Shown: one piece after another, positions 10,304 through 21,537 of the stretch
Numbering within the stretch: position 1 is the first letter of the stretch
Layout: the number at the start of each line of letters is the position of its first letter
DNA from: Hygrocybe punicea
Lineage: Eukaryota; Basidiomycota; Agaricomycetes; Agaricales; Hygrophoraceae
NCBI GenBank assembly: GCA_963556145.1
Contig: OY744462.1
Coordinates: 4,154,001-4,218,000, forward strand
Direction: 5' to 3'
DNA length: 64,000 nucleotides
Notes under the pieces: generated by a model
Seen by the model: the letters and a program-made list of their open reading frames with translations, nothing else
The model's database searches: none
What the model was told of the DNA's origin: nothing
Translations under genes and position numbers: made by a program

Positions 10304-11123
10304 TTTACAGCCATTTGCATAATTCTTGGCAGTAAATGCACTTTTTTCAATCAATTAAGAAATATGGACTTGGTGGAATTTCCAATGCTGAATCTTGTAT
10401 CTCATGAAATACTGCATGGATTGAGATGGGTATAAAGGGAAAGTTGTACTATTCTTGAAGGGCTATCTGCTCCTGTAATTATATTTAGAACAATATTTAG
10501 TGGATGATGAGTTGTAGATGAAACAAGAGGTAAACCAGTACTTTTTAACACCCAAAATGATATTGTCAAATTATGGCATCAAATGAGCTCCTATGAAGAA
10601 GATTGCAGGGAGAAAATTGTCCATTTTTTCAAGGGCTAGAAGTACATATACCGTGTTTTTCTTTATTTTTGTTCTGTGAGTCCATATTTATGATTCTTGT
10701 GGTATTTCACTCCCATGTAGACAAACATAATATAGATGCATTATAGACTCACGGAACAAAAATAAAGAAAAGCATGGTATATGTACTTCTAGCCCTTGAA
10801 AAAATGGACAATTTTCTCCCTGCAATCTTCTTCATAGGAGCTCATTTGATGCCATAATTTGACAATATCATTTTGGGTGTTAAAAAATACTGGTTTACCT
10901 CTTGTTTCGTCTACAACTCATCATCTACTAAATATTGTTCTAAATATAATTACAGGAGCAGATAGCCCTTCAAGAATAGTACAACTTTCCCTTTATACCC
11001 ATCTCAATCCATGCAGTATTTCATGAGATACAAGATTCAGCATTGGAAATTCCACCAAGTCCATATTTCTTAATTGATTGAAAAAGTGCATTTACTGCCA
11101 AGAATTATGCAAACGGCTGTAAA
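10304..11123. repeat. 820-bp foldback element with 379-bp inverted arms
   Basis: The arms 10304-10682 and 10745-11123 are near-perfect inverted copies starting TTTACAGCC, around a 62-bp spacer. The few differences I checked are C/T transitions. It lies inside the protease-like domain of the helicase element. No target duplication is evident. No ORF of its own. Confidence 0.85.
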
Positions 11124-11127
11124 GTCA

Positions 11128-11500
11128 CACTGGATGCAAGCCATAGTATTTCAACTCAAAATATCTTGAAGTTATCTTGAAATTAATCCATGTTACTTTA
11201 ATACATCATTGTAAGGAAAAGTTTAAAAACATTTTGAATAATGTCAGTTCATTTTGAAGGAAGTTATAATAAAAATATCTTGAGTGCTATCTTAAAAGAA
11301 ATACAATTTCACAGTCTTTGAACATCTTTCTTTTCTTATAATTTTTATCATATCTTCATCATACCTTTTTCAGAAATATACCAACAATATACACTATATA
11401 TTTAAATGTTCTTTGCAAATGACATGTTAAAATAATATGGATTAATTTCCAAACAATTTCAAGATATCTTTATTAGAAATATTATGGCTTGCATCCAGTG
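11128..11500 (-). mobile_element. CACTG-type MITE, copy 1
   Basis: The termini are CACTGGATGCAAGCCATA and its inverse, flanked by TCA on both sides (11125-11127 and 11501-11503), a 3-bp target duplication. The interior is AT-rich without ORF. It matches 40248-40621 in reverse orientation. CACTG ends with 3-bp duplications fit the CACTA/CMC superfamily, but no transposase is present to prove it. Confidence 0.85.
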
Positions 11501-12006
11501 TCAATGACATTGTAGCCTCTTCTCAACATGAACGTTCTCAATGTGACTTTGCAGAAGAATCCATTGATGATAGACTAGGCTATGTGTTGCATGCTGATGA
11601 CACTATTAAACAGTCTACCATGAATTGGATTGATACCTTGTCACAGAAAACCAATAGAAGATGTCCTGATTGCAACAGCAGAATGAATCAACTGGTATTT
11701 TATAATGAAGCACCACATATTCTTATTCTAGAGTATCCATTTAAAAACATTGAAACCAGTCATAGATTAGAATTTGTTTCAGAGACTGACACAAAGACAT
11801 TAGAACTTAGAGGCATTGTATATCATGGTCAATATCATTTCACATCACATATTATTACTGTACAGAAACAAGTATGGTATCATGATGGAATGATTACAGG
11901 CAACCCTTGTTCCAGAGACACTGACCTTACACAACTTTCAGACCATGATATCAGACACTGTAAAAATAGAAACCTAGTATTAGCTATTTATGCTCAGAGT
12001 CTTTGA

Positions 12007-12440
12007 GCATCCTCCTTGAGGTCAAGCACGGCTCTGTTGTGTAGCATTTAAGGTCATGGAGAAGTAGGGTTGAGCAAATGTGAGTTAATTGTCACCACAC
12101 TGTTTGGGGGGCAGTTGTGTTTGGCAGTTGACTTGTTGCTCCCTGAGTAATTGCTTCATGGTTGAGAGTGTTGCATGATGGTGCAACACAGGGGAGATGG
12201 CAGGTAGAGAGGAGGTTGATGAAGAATCAAGACACTCTATGTAGATTTCTTTTATGCTAATGTAGATGTTGCAGAGGTGGGAGGTGGGCTTATTAGATCA
12301 ATATGCAATATACAACACATGCTATGTGTCTTATGCCATATTTAACATCCTTTATGCAATTTTCTTAATTCAGCAACAAAGTGGGGAGGAGGAAAAAAGA
12401 ACTTGTTCATGCCATGCGCAGCACTGGCCCACTAGACAAG
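12007..12440 (+). other. 3' tail and hairpin terminus of the helicase element
   Basis: This non-coding tail resembles 61835-62220 closely. It ends with GCCATGCGCAGCACTGGC, able to fold into a short hairpin, then CCACTAG (12432-12435) and ACAAG, matching the layout of Helitron 3' ends. The real last base may be the CTAG or the ACAAG. Confidence 0.6.
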
Positions 12441-13400
12441 TTTGGAAGTGCCACTCCAGCAGGAGCAGTGGCAGTGGCAGTGGTGGGAGATGGTGGGGTA
12501 GCAGGTCTGGGCTCCAATCTTTTTGACTTTTTGAGTGCTTGGTCAGCTTTGAAAAGATTGGAAGTGATTGGGTTTTTTTCAAATGATGCTGAGCTATTCT
12601 TGATTGCTGTTGCCCAAACAAGAAGTCAAGGACGAGTGAGTTCAAAGTGGAGGTTGCTAGCATGGTGATGGAAGCATGAAATTGAGGGATGCACAGCACA
12701 CATGCCAGTCAGGTACTTTTGAGCAAGTTGTGTCACAAGATCCTCAATAACATTGTCAAGTTTCTGCTTTTTGAGGGTCAGACTGTTCTGGAAGTCGTCA
12801 TTGTATTCATCAATGCCAGTGGCCTGAGATGAACTGGGAATTGCACCAGCAGTTGCTGTCCAGGGCTAGAAACAATCAGTATTTCATTTTCACTAGATGA
12901 GAGACACTTACAAGTGCTGGGACATCTGTCTTTAGTAGTTGCATACAAGGAGCATGTAAGGATGAGTCTTGCAAGCAAGAACTTGTTTGATTATTGAGAG
13001 GAACCCAACATTTGTTTGAAGAGGAAACCAGGGACCACTGGCAGGCTTGAGCCAGTGCCATTCAAAGGTTGTAATGGCAAGGTTTGTGAGTTTTGATTGA
13101 AGCATGTCAGAGTTGGTTGAGAGAAACTCCTTCCAGGTGATGTCAGAGTGGACATCAATGGGGCCTATTGAGATGTGATTCCGCTTCTTGTTTGTGTTGA
13201 GCCATACAAACACATTTAGATGGCTGCTGTATTTTGAGAAGAAGTTTGAAAGTATGGACAGCTTGCTCAGGAATGGTTGGAGTAGCAGGTGCAGTGGAAG
13301 CAGCAGATGCAGTGGGGGCAGGCACAGTGGGAGTAGGAGGAAGAGTAGGAGCCTCCAGCTGGTAAGCTGGCGACAGTGCTTCTACATCCATGAAGAAGAA
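12441..13400 (-). pseudogene. Hypothetical protein pseudogene, two exon pieces
   Basis: On the minus strand exon-like reading starts at 13391 with an Ala/Pro-rich N-terminus. It changes frame near 13200, then reads WKEFLSTNSDMLQSKL and TFEWHWLKPASGPW to about 12910. A GT-AG intron of about 46 bp precedes a second piece (LKKQKLDNVIEDLVTQLAQ, then HHASNLHFELTRPWLLVWA) ending in an Ala/Pro-rich tail near 12445, where the Helitron 3' end begins. I recognise this only as a protein type common in mushroom genomes with no known function. The Helitron-type element appears to have inserted in, or truncated, this gene. Confidence 0.55.
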
Positions 13401-13492
13401 GAGAAAAAGTGTAATTAGGAGTTTACTCTATTCTAGGCTGAGTTGGCAAGTGACAGTTCCTATCAATATATATATATATATTTTTTTTGAAA

Positions 13493-16400
13493 ATGGCACA
13501 GTCAAGCATTTCTGAATCCACTGTAAGTACACCACAAAGCTCATTACTGAGGGAGGTTCCTGTTCCTAATCCAGGTGGCACCCCTACTGGGACCCTGAAA
13601 AAGGAGCTCTGCATATACGGGGCTATAGGCCTGCTATCCACACTTCCCCACCCCAAATCCCCCCAAAAGTTTATCCATAAGCCCACCCCTAACACAATCA
13701 CAGAAATGAGCCTACGTAATTGGGCCACCCCCATCGACGGCACCTCAAAATCCAAAAAAGGCAAACAACCGCAAGCCAATACATCAACCCACCAACCTGC
13801 CAGAACCACCAGAACCTCGTCCAATATAGAAAATAACGTCCCCAGTATCATTCTGGAAACCACCGAACCGGACACCCTTCAAGAAGCAATCAATTACCTC
13901 CTCGCCAACTCCCTCCTCTCCCCTGATCACAACTACAGTATATCCGCATTCACTGGAATCCTCTGACAACTGGCAGCTTTGGACAGCATTCACACCCTCC
14001 CCACAACGGCCACTACCCTCCAATCCATGGCCATAGCTCTAGACTCAATAGACTTCACCACAAAATCTGACACACTCGCCAACTCCGTGGCCTCCGCCCT
14101 CAAATCCCAAACGGATGACATCCACACATCAATCGGAATAGCTATAGCTCCCATTCTAGATGGCATCTCTTCTAAAATCACTGACCTCCAATCCTGCCTT
14201 CTAGAAACGAGAGATCAACTCCAACAATCTACTGCGAGCCTTGTCAAAACCTCCACCTCGATCGAATCCACCACCTCTTCATACAAGAATGCAGTCCTCG
14301 CTCACACGACACAGGCCTCCCTCAGCAATATAGACCCCCTGTTACGGATCGCTTCTGCAGCGGGCTCCGGCAACAATCAACTTAACTAGGGATCAGATTC
14401 CAGAGGAGAGAAGAGCAGTTTTCATTGTTGCTTACAGCTAAGACAACACTGCTAAGAGGGGGGGTCAAGGTCTAATGTCATTGCGAGCCGTGGGGGTTAA
14501 ACAAGATGAGTCTGCCCCAAGAACCAGACTAAACGTAAAGAAAGGAAAAGAAGAAAAAGTCCGAACCAACAACAAGAACAGTATATATAGTGACTGGTCT
14601 TGAGGGGAGGTAAATAGAAATACAACCATGAAGCCACAACATGTCCAACTCTACCATGTGTTCACCATGAGGCGTACATGAGGTGTCCTCATGTCGATGT
14701 TCTCGCGATCCAACTGGAGGCCCGGGTGTCGTTGAGGATAGAAGAGGTCCGGATGACTCGGATGATTTGTCATCGGATCATGTGACATGCAGAATTGCCA
14801 ATTCGGGGTCTACACTTGCTGTAACGGGCAAGTGCACAGTTTGGCAAGTGTACTGCATGGTCGGGTCAAAGATGGGTATTGTCCAGTGTGGGGTTGGTGA
14901 TGAGAGTGTCTTGAGGTGGTGTGGATGTAGCGGCAAGGTTGGTATGAAAGAAAATGAAGGAATGTATAAAGGAAAAAACCAACTAGGACAGTGGGCTAGT
15001 CGAGATCAGACATGTGAACAGCACAAGCTGTACCGGATGACAATGTCTGTGTTGATGACGTATCGAGGAGCGATGTCTTGTCCTGTTTGTGGAACAAGAA
15101 GGTCCACTTGATGTCGGTATTCGTCCAAGAAAGGGTATCATTGTAAACGAGTGTGGGAGGTATCGAGATTATAGATGGAAAAGGATATATGAATGTGGGT
15201 CCAGGTTTCGAGTCATGGCATGAGTGACAAGCTGTGGGAACAAGTCGTTGGGTACTGCATTGAAGCGGTGTTGTGCGAACAATATGCGATAGGGGTTGGT
15301 TCACTGTTTGGGAAGTCGTATGGTCTGTGGTTGAAGTCCAAAAGAATGTGCTTCAGCAATGGTCAGATTAGGGAGAACAGTGAAATGTCCCGTGATCGAG
15401 AATTGTCCAGGGCATGCGTGCAGGTGAGGAATGTCGTTGGATCATCAGGGAGGATAATGGTAGGCACGGAATACGAAAGTGGAAACCATATATCCGGGAA
15501 TGGCAATTGTCAATTACGTGTCAAGATATTGTTGAGGTGGAAGTCAGAAGTATCAATGGCGGAAGGGTTTCGATGCCAATGCCAAAGATAGATCATAACA
15601 AAGTAGAAACCGATCAGGAAGGTGATGGCAATGCTGCCAATGACAATTACAGTAATGAGCTGTGTCAGGAGCACAGCCATTGTGAATCGGTTTGTCGTGG
15701 GATGAAGTCAACAATATGTCAGGGCGAGGGAAAAGACAATAGCGATGATGTCCATCGGCAAGGAGACTATTCGGGTACAGCAAGGTAATGTGGGGATGTG
15801 TCCATGGTCGGTCTGGATTGTTCTGGAAGAAGAAAGGAAGAAAAGAGAACAAGGACAAGAATAAACAACAATGTCCAAAAGAAGACAAAAGGTAAAGGGG
15901 AATGAAAAAGGAAGGTATGGTAAAGTGGAATCGTCATCGTGGGTAGTGGAGTCGGAATTGGAGTTGCGGAGTTGAAGAATGTAACACCCCCATATTAAAG
16001 CCAAAGAACAACTACAAGCACGGCAAATCCTCCTTGACGTAAATGACTCCCCGGAAACCAAAAAAGCCCTGGACATCAGCCTCTCAAAACTCACGGAAAA
16101 GGCCAACCATGCGCTAAGCTCCATGACATCACTGTCCAACTACAAATTCATGGCCACCATGAAGCTCAGGAATGGAGGCATATTATTAGAAGCGAATTCC
16201 GACCAAATCCCCACCTGGTTACAAGACGACACCCGGCTCACCACATTCCTATCCACCTTCAGTCACAGAGCCTCCATCAAGAGGCAAAATTACACGATCA
16301 TAGCTTACTTTGTCCCACTAATCTTTGATCCAGACGTGCCCAATCACCTCAGGGAAATTGAGGAAACCAATGAACTCCCCCCGCATTCCATCATCCATGC

Positions 16401-17037
16401 AAACTGGATCAAACTGAAAGAATGTCATTCAGCAAACCAGACATGTGGTCACGCCATATTCTCTTTGGACTCACCCAACACTGCTAACCTAGTTCTTTCC
16501 AAAGGTTTCTTTGTATGTCACAAGAGAATCAACACTGGCAAATGCAAAAAGGAACCCCTCCACTGCCTCCGTTGCCATCAATGGAACCACACCGCATCCC
16601 GCTGTCCAGCCGACATCGACACATGCGGCACTTGTGGCGACCAACACAGAACGTCGAACTGTTGCAACAAAAATCAACTCTTCTGCATGCCCTGCAAACA
16701 AAAGGGTCACGCCACATGGGACCGTAACTGCCCCACCTTCCTACTAAAATGCAAAGAAACAGATGCTCGCAACCCCGAAAATTTACTACCTTTCTACCCC
16801 CCAGCCGAGCCATGGACCCAAAACCCCTCTCATCCCTATGCCCCCACACCACCCTCCGTTAACACCAGACCAATACATACAAACCCACCCAGACTACACT
16901 CCCCATTCCCCCTCCCCCTGCTGTCCCCAGCTTCCCGCCACTACTCTCCACCCCCCTCCATCTTCGACCAGCCACCCCCCCCTCGACCCGAAATCATCGT
17001 AACAGATCCAGACCCCCCCTACGCCAATCCACTCTAA
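13493..17037 (+). pseudogene. LINE ORF1 (Gag-like nucleic-acid binding protein)
   Basis: ATG at 13493 follows an AT/T-rich stretch. Reading runs to 14385, resumes after the TTAA insert at 15999 with A-K-E-Q-L-Q-A-R, and ends at TAA 17035-17037. A coiled coil spans the insert site. The C-terminal half carries three zinc knuckles: CLRCHQWNHTASRC, CGTCGDQHRTSNC and CMPCKQKGHATWDRNC, followed by a very Pro-rich tail. ORF1 proteins of fungal LINEs coat the element RNA. A TGA at 13964-13966 (I-L-stop-Q-L) interrupts the frame and could be a CGA-to-TGA change. Confidence 0.82.
14386..15994. mobile_element. 1,609-bp insertion flanked by TTAA, family unknown
   Basis: TTAA lies at 14382-14385 and 15995-15998. 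Deleting the insert and one TTAA restores Q-L-K-A-K-E-Q in LINE ORF1. No credible ORF is inside. The minus strand has a TATATATA near 14585 and a TGTTAC close to its start, so a decayed solo LTR is possible. The ends (CTAGGG..., ...CCCCCATA) do not match each other well enough to call TIRs, so a piggyBac link through TTAA is weak. Confidence 0.6.
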
Positions 17038-17038
17038 A

Positions 17039-17085
17039 CTAGTGGGGTGTGGGCCATTGCTTTGCATGGCATGTTACTTGTCCCT
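17039..17085 (-). other. Helentron 3' terminus: ATIR, hairpin and CTAG
   Basis: On the minus strand: GGGACAAGTAAC, AT, then GCCATGCAAAGCAATGGC (GCCAT/ATGGC stem, extended by GC pairs around a bulge), 10 bases, and CTAG at 17042-17039, followed by host TTTAG. The same block closes the nested element at 24219. Confidence 0.8.
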
Positions 17086-17107
17086 TCTTTTAGCAAGAGA
17101 ACACATA

Positions 17108-18103
17108 TTAAGATTGAGCATATATAAACAGTACAGCATTATTACCATTACATGACAATAAATTAATATTTGAAAAGTCATCTATATCACCTTCATTAAT
17201 ACAAATTGATCTGGTTGATATACCATCATGAAACCATACCATACTGTTGATGAATATGCGGGCAGTAAAATGTGCATCACCAAAGTACACAATTCCTCTC
17301 AATGTGTAAGCAGTGGATATGTCATCAATTGACAAGTTTATAACTTGACTAATTATTAAATTCTCAATAGAGTCAACTGTAAACATGATTAGAGGTGGAA
17401 TTTTGTTAAATGCAATAAATTTAGTAATCTCTCCCCAACACAATTGACATTTGTGCCGTTGTCTATTAACTATGATTTGAGCAAGACATGTTGAGATTGT
17501 TCCAGAAAATGAATATGAACAATGAAAGATGGCGTCATATCTATCATTTTCCAGAATGGTTATGTTTTCACAATTGATACATTTAAGACAAGTTGAAGTC
17601 ATTGGTTCATTTGCTTTCATTATATAATGGGCCAAATCACTTATGGCAATGCCAACTTGACCATAAGGAAATATTTCGGGTTTATCTTGATGCAATAAAT
17701 GTCTGATTGTATTTCTAACTGTTTCTAAATCTGTTGTGTGATTCTTGGATCGTTTGAATCCTAAGCTCAAAATCTTTAATATTTCATTGATGCTATTGAA
17801 TCTTTTTTTCCAACTTGATGGATCTTCATTCCATATTGCTAGTAATATTGTAAAGAGTGAATCATAAGCACAGCTCCAATCTTGCGCATCCCATATAAAC
17901 CCTTTTGGTTCATTTAATTCAATAGTACTTGTTTTTCGTCTTTTTTTCACTATGGAAGATGAACTTACAACTTGTTGTAATTTTTGTTTTTTATTTTGCA
18001 ATACATTGGCCGTCGAATTTTTATGAGTGACAGTGATTGGAACAGTTCCTTTTGCAGGAACAAAGTTGAGGTTTCTGAAATCTGCCTTTTGATTTTTGTT
18101 CAT
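17108..18103 (-). CDS. Helentron accessory ORF, USP/C19-like cysteine protease
   Basis: This encodes 331 residues, uninterrupted. A Lys-rich N-terminus is followed by WDAQDWSCAYDSLFTILLA (about residues 90-110), where the Cys would be the nucleophile. Two CxxC pairs (CLKCINC and a later CQLC) could bind zinc. LRGIVYFGDAHFTARI provides a candidate catalytic His, and MVWFHDGI a candidate Asp. This Cys...His...Asp order and the LRG-YFG-HFTA pattern resemble ubiquitin-specific peptidases, but similarity is distant. It lies just downstream of the helicase gene and near the 3' terminus, the same order as at 8422-12006. Published Helentrons can carry OTU-type cysteine proteases; a C19-like one would be a parallel. 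Function is inferred. Confidence 0.65.
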   Translation of the reverse strand: MNKNQKADFRNLNFVPAKGTVPITVTHKNSTANVLQNKKQKLQQVVSSSSIVKKRRKTSTIELNEPKGFIWDAQDWSCAYDSLFTILLAIWNEDPSSWKKRFNSINEILKILSLGFKRSKNHTTDLETVRNTIRHLLHQDKPEIFPYGQVGIAISDLAHYIMKANEPMTSTCLKCINCENITILENDRYDAIFHCSYSFSGTISTCLAQIIVNRQRHKCQLCWGEITKFIAFNKIPPLIMFTVDSIENLIISQVINLSIDDISTAYTLRGIVYFGDAHFTARIFINSMVWFHDGISTRSICINEGDIDDFSNINLLSCNGNNAVLFIYAQS

Positions 18104-21100
18104 AGGTTTAATTAATTGCCATGGAGAGGGCTGTGTTGTGTATTGATTTAGTTGCTCCGTGGCTTTCCATGCGATAGCATGATGAATGTTTTTTGGAATA
18201 TATGACTTTCCTTTCTATTTTCTAAATTGATCAATGATAGAATTTCGCTGATCTCCCTTGACATGGTCTGGTAAGAGTCCTTGATATTTCAGTTTGGTAA
18301 TCTCATCAAGCAGTTCTAATTCTCTGAATTCCTGCCTGAGATATCCAGAAGCACCCCCAGTAATTACTTTAGGATCAAAGCCTTGCATGATGATAGTTCC
18401 TGCTGCAGAAGCACTTCTTGATAAGCAAGTATAATAGGATTGGTGGTTTCTACAACTACTGAGGTCAACTACATTGTTAGGACGAGTACGTCCTTGACAT
18501 GCATAATCAGTCATTGCAAAATTAGGTAGTACCAACACTTGTTCTCTTGACAAAGATATCACATCATCATTGGGTAATGAGCACATGGTGGAAGTGACAT
18601 GTTTTGTAATCGGCACAACATTTTCAGGAAGTCCTTCTATGTTAATTTTTTTTGGAGGATTCAATAATCTGACAAATAAAGTGTCCAGTACAGTTTGTTG
18701 CTCAGGACCTATTGCACTCTGCCAACCCACAACTATGCCCTCTGCTCCTTTGGTAATGCAGCACTCTGTTGCATCATTGTTCCTCAGCATCACTGGCATG
18801 CCTACACATAAGTCCAATCTTCCTGGTATATGATCAGAGGATGATGCATGTGGTTGGCTCCAAAGTAGCTTTTGGAGTGAAGGTTCCAATATCTTTGTGT
18901 GTCGAATAGGATCCAAAATTGTTGACATGTGATGAGATTTTCTTTTGCTATTGGAACTAGTAGGATCATTCCATCTGTCTATGGAATAGAATGATGTTAA
19001 TGGTCTCCTATTTTCAGCAGCAAAACATTGAATACCAAGTTCATTGATTTTGTCTTTTTGTGCATTCAATGCAGTTATAACTGACACATTCCTGAATTTC
19101 TTTTGGGCTAATTTTGGATCATTTGGACCTTTTCCTGCAACACGAGTACGAAGAAATGCAATATCTTTGGGAGTACATGCTTTGTATCTCATGTTTTCCA
19201 AAGCAAGCCTCAGTTGGACATCTTCTTCTGACTGATTGGTTTGTCTCATATTTTCACGTAATATAACAACTGTTGTTATTTGATGCCAAAGAGCTTTGCC
19301 TATAGCCGCTTCCTGATTTGCTATAGTTTGACTGGAATTGATTTGGACACCACTCATAGCTGGTGGAAGTTGGCCAAAATCTCCTGCAAATATCATATTA
19401 ATGCCACCAAAGGGTTCATCATAAACACCACGTGCTTTTGCACACTGAGCACTGATTTTATACATATCTCTGCAAGATAACATTGACACCTCATCAATGA
19501 AAATGTAATCCACACCATCAAGATTGGCACGTACTTGTGCAAGGGAACGAGATGATCCTCCCTGATTAATTCCAAGAATAGAGTGATATGTGGATCCATT
19601 TACAAGGGCAGCAGCACCACCGGTTGGTGCAAGAACCACAAATCGATGATTTTCGTTGTGTTTACCAAAAAAACTAGTCAATGCTTTGATGACTTGTGAT
19701 TTCCCTGTGCCTGCCATCCCACCAAGATACATGCGTAGCTTATCAGAACCGTTAATCAAGGTAGAGTGATTTGCAATGATATGAAATGCTCTCTTTTGGT
19801 CAGTGTTCAACTTGTAATCATTGATAGTTACATCAATAAGATGACAATCAGCTCTGTTTGCAGGAATAAACATATGGTTGATGTATGCTGCATCCACTAT
19901 CTTGACATCATTATATTGAAAATTTCCCAATTTATTTATGGTTGCTGTGTTTGTTGGTAAATTTTTATTTCTGTCATCGATGATTTCCTTTTTCTTTGCA
20001 AGGACTGCAGTTCTCCACAATTTTGCTGATTGTACTACAGGTGGTTCTATAGGTATCAACGGTCCTATATCTAGGGTACCATCAATACAATCATCGAGCC
20101 ACCCTGACCTTTTCAAAGTTCTTTCAGCTATCAGCATTTGATCTTTCCTCTTTTGTCCTTTTTGACCAAGTTTCAGGAGTATTTCCGTGTCATTATTGTC
20201 TTCATCAATATTGTTGTTGAAGTCGTCGCCATTAAATGCAAATTCAGCATTGTGCATGTCATCCAGTTCATCAAGACCGTTTGAGGTTGCCCATGAATAC
20301 CTTATATTTGCAGTATTATTCTTCTGACGTTTAGCAGAGAAATCATCTCTTGCATCCAAACATTCATACCGCAGACCAAAGTATTTCATGATCTCTAGTT
20401 CTCTTTTAGAAAACTCGTGGTCTATAAAAGCATTATCCCATGTTTGTAATTTACTTTTGAGTTCTTTGCCACTTCTCCATGGCTTGAAAAACGTTAACAT
20501 TGTACAACAATAATATTCTCGATCACCACGGTCAGCCCTTGGCAAAGTGTTTGGAATAAAATTAGGAACTATGAAAGGATCATTCCCTTTCATTTTGGCA
20601 TGGTGGGTAAGATATTGTGGATGATTGGGATGTAAAGTATAATCATTTTCAAATTTTGTCAATTTATTAAGATCAACTTCATTTGTTTTATCAGCTATTT
20701 CTGTGCCTGCATGTCTATTCAAACTATCAGGTTTTGGAATTTCATCTATCTCCATGAGTATATCATTATCAACGACATCAGACAAGTTGTCATCACTGGA
20801 ATAGTCAACATTAGTAGGTTCAGTGCAAGAGTCAGACAAATCATCACAGCCTAGATTGTCAAAAATTTGGTTTTGCACTGGTTCTTTTCTGGCCCTTTTG
20901 GTCTTTGTTTTGGTGCGTCTTTTCTTTGGTTCCATAGTGGCAAGACGTATCCAGTCATACAGTGATACATTATCATACAAGGCGGGTCTGAACATATAAT
21001 TATTTACTTTGGAAAGTCCAATGTATGCGCCATTATTCTTACCAATAACAACCTTTTGTGCATTATTTTGGTCTTCACATATATTAGGAATTTCTTCATC

Positions 21101-21537
21101 AGACCATGCACTGATAACCTCTTTAACATAAGATCTCCAAAAGAATGGCACGAATTTATGACTGGTGTAGTGATCAGGATTTCCAAGGACATATAATGAA
21201 GCCATTGGAGCACCAATTTCCATTTTGGAGGTGAGTGAATTGACTATTTGTGTAAACAGCTTTCTGACTTTGTCTTTTCTTTTCAGGTCGCCACCAATCA
21301 TTTCGGAATTCTTATCAAAAATACTTTTTATCACTTCAAAAATGCTATAGGTCTTCAAGGAGAATTTTGTAATATAATCTGTTATGTATGCAACTATGGC
21401 CTTTATAGCAGTACCTGATAATAAGCTGGTCACATCAGAATTGCATCGTAGCATATATGTAACTTCAGGTGTCACCGTGTTCATCCAAGGTTCACCATGC
21501 TTGAGGTTGAGAGCACCAGTGTTAGGTTCTACAAAAG

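Larger units (their letters stand above)
10201..12006 (+). pseudogene. Protease-like (USP/C19-type) domain of the helicase element, interrupted
   Basis: The pieces before 10303 (FPRGTIGISVANLAMKL) and after 11503 (VNDIVASSQHERS onward to 12006) align by eye with the ORF at 17108-18103. The C-terminal part keeps LRGIVYHGQYHFTSH and QVWYHDGM, resembling the His and Asp boxes of ubiquitin-specific peptidases. The segment that should hold the catalytic Cys is not recognisable, so this copy is probably dead. Removing the foldback and the MITE (with one TCA) rejoins M-K-L-V-N-D in frame. Confidence 0.6.
8282..12440 (+). mobile_element. Helitron/Helentron-type helicase element, decayed, 5' truncated
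   Basis: It contains a PIF1-like helicase gene followed by a protease-like domain in the same order as the intact-looking genes at 21537-17108, then a 3' tail ending in a hairpin and CTAG (12432-12435). The Rep nuclease part is absent. It is interrupted by a foldback element (10304-11123) and a MITE (11128-11500). CG dinucleotides are almost absent from the coding part, unlike the Gypsy copy next door, suggesting long exposure to CpG methylation decay. Confidence 0.75.

Noticed and set aside
13187..13418. Plus-strand Gly/Ser/Arg-rich frame
   Set aside because: It is the complement of the Ala/Pro-rich N-terminus of the minus-strand pseudogene.
14386..15994. piggyBac element because of TTAA duplication
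   Set aside because: The two ends do not form matching CCC-type inverted repeats and no transposase is present.
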